Shown: positions 12,233-16,787 of the stretch, piece after piece
How positions within the stretch are numbered: the first letter of the stretch is position 1
Layout of the letters: the number at the start of each line of letters is the position of its first letter
Source: an uncultured Erysipelotrichaceae bacterium
Lineage (GTDB): Bacteria; Bacillota_I; Bacilli_A; Erysipelotrichales; Erysipelotrichaceae
NCBI GenBank assembly: GCA_902796465.1
Contig: CADBPK010000061.1
Location: forward strand, 1-16,787
DNA length: 16,787 bases
Reading direction: 5' to 3'
Made by a program: the position numbers and the translations under genes
Notes under the pieces: model-generated
What the model was told of the DNA's origin: nothing
Database searches by the model: none
What the model saw: the letters and a program-made list of their open reading frames with translations, nothing else

Positions 12233-14632
12233 ATGGCAGAAAAGAAACTGACGATTGCTTTGGCGGGAAACCCCAACAGCGGAAAAACTACATTATTCAA
12301 TGCCCTGACCGGCTCCAATCAGTTTGTAGGAAACTGGCCGGGTGTAACTGTTGAGAAGAAGGAAGGACGTCTGAAAGGAAGATCCGATGTAATGATCGAG
12401 GATCTGCCCGGTATCTATTCCTTGTCTCCGTATACGATGGAAGAAGTCGTTTCCAGAAACTTCCTGATCGACGAACATCCGGATGGAATCCTGAATATCG
12501 TTGACGGAACCAACCTGGAAAGAAACCTGTATCTGACTACTCAGCTTGCAGAACTGGGTATTCCGATGGTGGTCGCAGTCAATATGGCTGACCTGATCGA
12601 AAAAGCAGGTGATAAGATCAATATCGAAAAACTGAGCAAGACGCTTGGCTGTCCGGTCATCAGTATTTCCGCCCTGAAAGGAACTGCGATCAGGGCTGCT
12701 GCTGAAAAAGCTGTAGAAGTAGCTGAAAAAGGACAGACGGCAAAAATGGCGGAATTCCATCCGTCAGTGGAAACAGCTCTGAAGGCATTGGGCGACAAAC
12801 TGACCGGTGTACCTGAAAATCTGAAGAGATGGTATTCCGTGAAGCTGTTTGAACGTGATGATAAAGTGCTGGAACGTCTGAATATGGATGTTTCCGCAAT
12901 CAATGACATCATCAGTAAAGTTGAAACTGAAATGGATGATGATTCTGAATCAATCATCACAAATGAAAGATATGAATTCATATCCAGATCCCTGGAAGGC
13001 TGTTACAGGAAAAAAGGCTCCGGAGAACTTTCAGCTTCCGATAAGATCGACCAGGTCGTTACCAACAGATGGCTGGCACTGCCGATCTTCTTCCTGGTCA
13101 TGTGGCTTGTTTATTACGTATCGATATCTACAGTAGGTACAGCATGTACAGACTGGGTCAATGAAGGTGTATTCGGTGATGGTTTCTACCTGTTCGGCAA
13201 CGGACGTGATGCCTATACCGAAGCTATGAACGATTACTATGCGGCCAACATTTTCACGGATGAAGTGAAAGCCAATGTGGATCAGGCCGCTGCAGCAGGC
13301 ATTACAGGTGCTGAAGATATCCAGGCTGCGATCAGCGAAGGTGATTATGAAGCATTTGATGAAGCTTACGGTTTCTATGGATCTGAACTCGATGAAAAAG
13401 CCGATGGTGCCTACAGTATCTCTGAAACAGTGGATACAGCACTGGAAGCGGAAGATGTCCCGGCAAATGAAGATTACGGCAAGTGGGTGCCAGGTCTTCC
13501 GGTCGTACTGGAAAACTTACTGGATTCAGTCGGATGCGCAGAGATCGTTAAGCGTCTCGTGCTTGACGGTATCGTTGCCGGTATAGGTGCGGTGCTTGGA
13601 TTCGTTCCGCAGATGCTTGTTCTCTTCCTGTTCCTTGCTTTCCTGGAATCCTGCGGATATATGGCCAGAATCGCATTTGTCATGGACAGACTGTTCCGCA
13701 AATTCGGACTTTCCGGAAAGAGCTTTATCCCGATCCTGATCGGTACAGGATGCGGTGTTCCCGGCATCATGGCTTCACGTACGATTGAGAATGAACGTGA
13801 CCGCCGTATGACAATTATGACGACAACATTTATTCCGTGCGGAGCCAAACTGCCGATCATCGCTCTGATCGCTACAGCGCTCTTCCGTGGTTCATCCCTG
13901 GTCGCAACTTCCGCTTATTTCCTCGGACTGGCAGCCATTATTATTTCCGGCATCATTCTGAAGAAAACGAAGATGTTCGCAGGAGAACCGGCTCCGTTTG
14001 TTATGGAACTTCCTGCATATCACTGGCCGACTGTCGGCAACATCCTGCGTTCGATGTGGGAGCGCGGATGGTCCTTCATCAAGAAAGCCGGAACAATCAT
14101 TCTTCTTTCCTCTATCGTGATCTGGGCAGGATCCAAATTCGGCCCGTCAGGATTTAACGCGGAACTGGAACTGGAAGAATCCTATCTCGGTATGTTCGGT
14201 GACGCTGTCAAGTGGATCTTTGCGCCGCTTGGATTCGGCAACGTCAAAGCGGCAGTCGCAACCATCATGGGTCTTGTCGCAAAGGAAGAAGTAGTCGGTG
14301 TATTCGGTGTTCTTGACTTCGAAGGTCTCACCCAGCTGGCAGGATATTCCTTCCTGGCATTCAATCTTCTGTGTGCTCCATGCTTCGCAGCCATCGGTGC
14401 CATCAAGCGTGAAATGAACAGCGCAAAATGGACCTGGTTCGCGATCGGCTATCAGTGTGCTCTTGCCTACGTTGTTTCGTTCATCATCTACCAGATCGGA
14501 TCTGTACTGACCGGTTCAGGCAATCTGTTCGGCGCAGTACTTGCTCTTCTGGCAGTGATCGGTATCGTATGGTTGCTGATCAGACCGTATAAGGAATCTG
14601 TCAAGCTGGAAACAGTGATCTCCAAAGGATAA
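12233..14632 (+). CDS. feoB: Ferrous iron transporter FeoB with enlarged extracellular loop
   Basis: This 799-residue protein has a cytosolic G domain: G1 GNPNSGKT (12-19), G3 DLPG (57-60), G4 NMAD (117-120; the family usually has NMxD) and G5 SALKG (146-150). A helical spacer domain follows to about residue 275, then the membrane part with both Gate motifs, including GTGCGVPGIMASRT and TFIPCGAKLPII. It imports Fe2+ across the cytoplasmic membrane. Between the first helix (WLALPIFFLVMWLVYYVSIS) and the next conserved block (LPVVLENLLDS) lies an insert of about 100 residues (about 320-420), rich in Asp, Glu, Ala and Tyr. It should face outside. FeoB proteins without the insert are near 670-770 residues. 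The gene follows the second feoA by 22 bases with AGAGGGG. No FeoC is seen. Confidence 0.96.
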   Translation: MAEKKLTIALAGNPNSGKTTLFNALTGSNQFVGNWPGVTVEKKEGRLKGRSDVMIEDLPGIYSLSPYTMEEVVSRNFLIDEHPDGILNIVDGTNLERNLYLTTQLAELGIPMVVAVNMADLIEKAGDKINIEKLSKTLGCPVISISALKGTAIRAAAEKAVEVAEKGQTAKMAEFHPSVETALKALGDKLTGVPENLKRWYSVKLFERDDKVLERLNMDVSAINDIISKVETEMDDDSESIITNERYEFISRSLEGCYRKKGSGELSASDKIDQVVTNRWLALPIFFLVMWLVYYVSISTVGTACTDWVNEGVFGDGFYLFGNGRDAYTEAMNDYYAANIFTDEVKANVDQAAAAGITGAEDIQAAISEGDYEAFDEAYGFYGSELDEKADGAYSISETVDTALEAEDVPANEDYGKWVPGLPVVLENLLDSVGCAEIVKRLVLDGIVAGIGAVLGFVPQMLVLFLFLAFLESCGYMARIAFVMDRLFRKFGLSGKSFIPILIGTGCGVPGIMASRTIENERDRRMTIMTTTFIPCGAKLPIIALIATALFRGSSLVATSAYFLGLAAIIISGIILKKTKMFAGEPAPFVMELPAYHWPTVGNILRSMWERGWSFIKKAGTIILLSSIVIWAGSKFGPSGFNAELELEESYLGMFGDAVKWIFAPLGFGNVKAAVATIMGLVAKEEVVGVFGVLDFEGLTQLAGYSFLAFNLLCAPCFAAIGAIKREMNSAKWTWFAIGYQCALAYVVSFIIYQIGSVLTGSGNLFGAVLALLAVIGIVWLLIRPYKESVKLETVISKG

Positions 14633-14657
14633 GATTTTCATAAAATAGTTATGTAAT

Positions 14658-14690
14658 AAATCAGCTGTCATTTACAGACAGCTGATTTTT
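14658..14690 (+). terminator. Intrinsic terminator of the feo operon
   Basis: AAATCAGCTGTC (14658-14669) pairs perfectly with GACAGCTGATTT (14677-14688) around a seven-base loop, followed by TT. It is 25 bases after the feoB stop. Confidence 0.88.
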
Positions 14691-14746
14691 ACTGATGTGA
14701 TTGCCGGAAAAAATGATAAGATAATAAATAACCGGAGGAATACCAC

Positions 14747-15067
14747 ATGTTTGATGAAAACAAAAAGTTATTTGGTTTCGATATTTATGACGCTTCGTTT
14801 CTGATCCTGCTTGCCGCAAAAGCATTCGGTTTTCTGAAACATTCATGGCTGTTTGTCCTGATCCCTGTTCTTATTAAGTTATTTCTCCGTTTCGGCAGAA
14901 GCTGGCTTGAAACAGCCGCTGAAGATATCCTGACCGCAAAAAGGAAAAGGGATTACGCATCCGCCGCATCGCCGGAAATGCATGACAACACGGAGATCCT
15001 GGACGTGGTCACCGAAGAAATGGAAAAGGAATATATTGAGAAAAAAGATACCGATCAGGAATCCTGA
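14747..15067 (+). CDS. Small membrane protein of unknown function
   Basis: This 106-residue protein is not one I recognise. Two hydrophobic stretches, about residues 16-30 (ASFLILLAAKAFGFL) and 33-48 (SWLFVLIPVLIKLFL), form a likely hairpin in the membrane. A cytosolic tail is basic near residue 65 (AKRKRD) and acidic with helical character from 80 onward (VVTEEMEKEYIEKKDTD). GGAGG precedes the ATG with about eight bases between. It has its own terminator, whose first arm overlaps its last codons. A position after the feo terminator suggests a separate transcript. The -10 region near 14720 (GATAAT) is plausible, but its nearest -35 (TTGCCG, 14701) is too close. Confidence 0.75.
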   Translation: MFDENKKLFGFDIYDASFLILLAAKAFGFLKHSWLFVLIPVLIKLFLRFGRSWLETAAEDILTAKRKRDYASAASPEMHDNTEILDVVTEEMEKEYIEKKDTDQES

Positions 15068-15075
15068 TCGGTTTT
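15050..15075 (+). terminator. Terminator overlapping the end of the small membrane protein gene
   Basis: ACCGATCAGGA (15050-15060) and TCCTGATCGGT (15062-15072) are perfect inverted arms; in practice the innermost bases form the loop. TTTTA follows. The stop codon TGA (15065-15067) is inside the second arm. The T tract is short, so efficiency may be moderate. Confidence 0.7.
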
Positions 15076-15093
15076 ATTCACTCATAGTGAATA
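15075..15093 (+). repeat. Perfect 8-bp inverted repeat just before the GNAT ribosome site
   Basis: TATTCACT (15075-15082), CAT, AGTGAATA (15086-15093) is a perfect inverted repeat, abutting AGAGGA (15093-15098), the ribosome site for the ATG at 15103. It could be a repressor operator or a weak leader hairpin. Confidence 0.5.
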
Positions 15094-15102
15094 GAGGATT
15101 TT

Positions 15103-15615
15103 ATGATCAATCTGAAAAAAGTAAGTGCTGATGACAGGGAACTGCTGTTCAACCTGAATCAGAAATATCTGTATGAAATGACAAATTTCTATGATGATGC
15201 ACTTGATGAAAAAGGGATCCTGTATTACGGGTATTTTGATGCGTATTTTACCGATCCTCTGCGTTCCGCTTATCTGATATTAAATGATGATGATCTATGC
15301 GGTTTCCTGATGCTGCATCCATATTCATATTTTGGCGGCCCAACAGACCATGTGCTGGCGGAATTTACCGTTTTTCCCATGTACCGCAGACAGAGGCTGG
15401 CTGCCGAAACCGTAAAGCTTCTTTTTGACACGTTTCCTGGCAGATGGGAGATCAAATATAACGAAAAAAACACTGCTGCGAAGAGTTTCTGGAACAAATG
15501 CACACAGTGTTATAAACCGGAACAGATCACGTACAGCGATACGGAAACGGTTCTTGTTTTCAGAGTAGATCAGACAGCTGTATCACCAGGTCATCCTGCA
15601 GATAACGCAGGGTGA
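15103..15615 (+). CDS. GNAT-family N-acetyltransferase
   Basis: This 170-residue protein has a GNAT fold. The acetyl-CoA motif A region is LAEFTVFPMYRRQRLAAETVKLLF (split by the usual strand-loop-helix), with RRQRLA in place of the common R/Q-x-x-G-x-G/A. It continues FPGRWEI and NTAAKSFWNKC, the motif B form (N..A..FW) of small uncharacterised acetyltransferases. It transfers an acetyl group from acetyl-CoA to an unknown amine. AGAGGA lies four bases before ATG 15103. The domain ends near VLVFRVDQ; the last 18 residues overlap, on the opposite strand, the end of the phosphoesterase gene and look like an unconstrained tail. Confidence 0.85.
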   Translation: MINLKKVSADDRELLFNLNQKYLYEMTNFYDDALDEKGILYYGYFDAYFTDPLRSAYLILNDDDLCGFLMLHPYSYFGGPTDHVLAEFTVFPMYRRQRLAAETVKLLFDTFPGRWEIKYNEKNTAAKSFWNKCTQCYKPEQITYSDTETVLVFRVDQTAVSPGHPADNAG

Positions 15616-16639
15616 GGTCTGCCATTTCACCGAGACTTCCTTTTATACCGATCAGGGATGAATAGAAGGGATCCTCCTGGATCTCTTTTTTTCTTTCAGG
15701 CAGTAAGTTATTCCGGCGGGCAGTGAGATATTTGCGGTAGAGCTTGAGAATACCTTTCTTTTCAGGCTCAGGCATTTCTGTGATCGCAGATGCGAAAGAA
15801 TCATACAAGAAATTCATCTGCGTGCTGTCAGATACGTTCAGACGCTGATCCAGTCTTCTGTTATTAATTCTTAATGGCCGGCTGCGGATCAGGGCATGCG
15901 TATCTGTCATGTAAAGATGCGTGATCAGGTGCGGGGTCTGTACAGGCATATCGGAAATCCATTCATGCAGCGTGCCGTCACGCATCATAAGCGGGAGATG
16001 CTGATGACCGCTGAAACAGATACGCACATCGTATTTTTTCAGCAGGGGAAGAAGCTCTCGATTCTGTATGCAGTAATGCGACTGCATGATATGTTCACGG
16101 TCGCTCAGCACACTGTGATGAGACAGGAAGACAATATGTTTTTTCCGCTTCTGCAGATCCTCCAGATTATTTTCCAGCCAGATGAGTGTGGCTGCAGAAA
16201 ATTTACCGCAGATCCTGCCGCCGCTGGCGGAATCATCCATAGCAAGAAATGCAGTATTTCCGATTTCAGTTACAAATCCATTGCCTCCCGGTTCCCTGGT
16301 ATAATCCAACAGAAGAGGGGAGTAAATCTCCATAAAACGTTCCGGAGAGCATTGATCATAATCATGATTGCCAGGGACAGGAATAACGGAAATACCGGCT
16401 TCCTTAAGCCTGTTCATTTTTATTTTCAAAAGAACACTTTGTTTATCGTTTCCGGAATTGGTATTGTCTCCCAGCATGATAAAAGCATCCGGTTTCATCC
16501 GCAGGACAGCATCCATCAGTTCATCGGTCAGGTTTTCGACTAATGACATCTGCGGTATAATCGGATTCGGGGTTCTGTCATTCATTTTGAAATGCAGATC
16601 TGATGTTATGACTGCATGGAAGAGACCATCTTTTTTCAT
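15560..16639 (-). CDS. Calcineurin-like metallophosphoesterase
   Basis: This 359-residue protein carries the full metallophosphoesterase metal-binding set: SDLH (D14, H16), GDN (D58), GNHD (N91, H92), LSHHS (H174 or H175) and GHQH (H212, H214). The catalytic domain ends near residue 255. The last 100 residues are helical, with charged stretches such as EPEKKGILKLYRKYLTARRNN, and have no motif that I know. There is no signal peptide, so it is probably cytosolic; the substrate (phosphodiester or nucleotide) cannot be told. AGGA nine bases upstream of ATG 16639 is a modest ribosome site. Its 3' end overlaps the convergent acetyltransferase gene by 56 bases, with no terminator between. The 131-base upstream gap is very AT-rich and is shared with a divergent gene. 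Confidence 0.9.
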   Translation of the reverse strand: MKKDGLFHAVITSDLHFKMNDRTPNPIIPQMSLVENLTDELMDAVLRMKPDAFIMLGDNTNSGNDKQSVLLKIKMNRLKEAGISVIPVPGNHDYDQCSPERFMEIYSPLLLDYTREPGGNGFVTEIGNTAFLAMDDSASGGRICGKFSAATLIWLENNLEDLQKRKKHIVFLSHHSVLSDREHIMQSHYCIQNRELLPLLKKYDVRICFSGHQHLPLMMRDGTLHEWISDMPVQTPHLITHLYMTDTHALIRSRPLRINNRRLDQRLNVSDSTQMNFLYDSFASAITEMPEPEKKGILKLYRKYLTARRNNLLPERKKEIQEDPFYSSLIGIKGSLGEMADLTLRYLQDDLVIQLSDLL

Positions 16640-16770
16640 CTGTCATCATCCTAACACAGTTTTAATAAAGGAAATAAATGCTTATTATTAAAAATGTTTA
16701 ATGAATATGCACGAATAAGTTGCTTTTTAGTACAAAAAACTGATAAAGTATTTAATGAGGTGTAAATATT

Positions 16771-16787
16771 ATGGATTGGAAAACATT
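16771..16787 (+). CDS. Start of a gene running off the window (partial)
   Basis: GAGGTG (16757-16762) lies eight bases before ATG 16771, opening MDWKT at the window edge. A possible promoter is TTGCTT (16720-16725) with TAAAGT (16744-16749, spacer 18). The spacing and the ribosome site make a real start likely, but five codons cannot identify the product. Confidence 0.5.

Noticed and set aside
15896..16543. 215-codon open frame on the + strand opposite the phosphoesterase
   Set aside because: The opposite strand has all calcineurin-like metal motifs; this frame has no start signal or recognisable domain.

Overview
The window looks like chromosomal core/metabolic DNA of a Bacillota (Firmicutes) bacterium with moderate GC content (roughly mid-40s % by eye, not computed). 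Signs are strong AAGGAGG-type ribosome binding sites, many tight hairpin + T-tract terminators, use of TGA as a stop, and a typical Firmicute gene set: LrgA/LrgB, two DegV-family proteins, a BceAB-like ABC pair, MgtC/SapB proteins, a DUF1858 protein and FeoA-FeoA-FeoB. A gut clostridial or Erysipelotrichia-like host fits, but I cannot fix the genus. I saw no tRNA, rRNA, CRISPR array, transposase, integrase or phage gene.

Layout. 12-509 (+): orphan small protein ending at a bidirectional terminator shared with lrgAB (544-1589, -). 1729-3505 (+): three-gene operon of an acidic, internally repeated zinc-ribbon protein, a DUF1858 protein and a metallo-beta-lactamase-fold hydrolase. 3569-4402 (+): DegV-family (FakB-like) lipid-binding protein with its own terminator. 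4447-7368 (+): operon of an unusual PTS-IIB-like/ROK fusion followed by two MgtC/SapB membrane proteins, closed by a strong terminator. 7456-8515 (+): HAD hydrolase and glutaredoxin-like protein. 8517-10546 (-): ABC permease and ATPase of the BceAB type. 10621-11499 (-): second DegV. 11761-14632 (+): feoA-feoA-feoB ferrous iron uptake operon behind a promoter covered by two matching palindromes. 14747-15615 (+): small membrane protein and GNAT acetyltransferase. 15560-16639 (-): calcineurin-like phosphoesterase, convergent with and overlapping the acetyltransferase. A further gene appears to start at 16771 and runs off the edge.

How the genes work together. The best understood unit is feoAAB: Fe(II) import by FeoB, helped by two small SH3-like FeoA proteins and probably repressed by a metalloregulator of the DtxR/MntR type. 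The most unusual unit is the IIB-ROK-MgtC-MgtC operon. Its first protein keeps a PTS IIB-like cysteine loop and a ROK fold, but appears to lack the ROK phosphate-binding loop, the zinc cluster and any DNA-binding domain, which suggests a sugar or PTS-state sensor translationally coupled to the membrane proteins. The BceAB-like transporter lacks the large extracellular domain normally used to sense peptide antibiotics, and no two-component system is next to it. Everything here is read by eye; family calls rest on motifs, and no database search was run.
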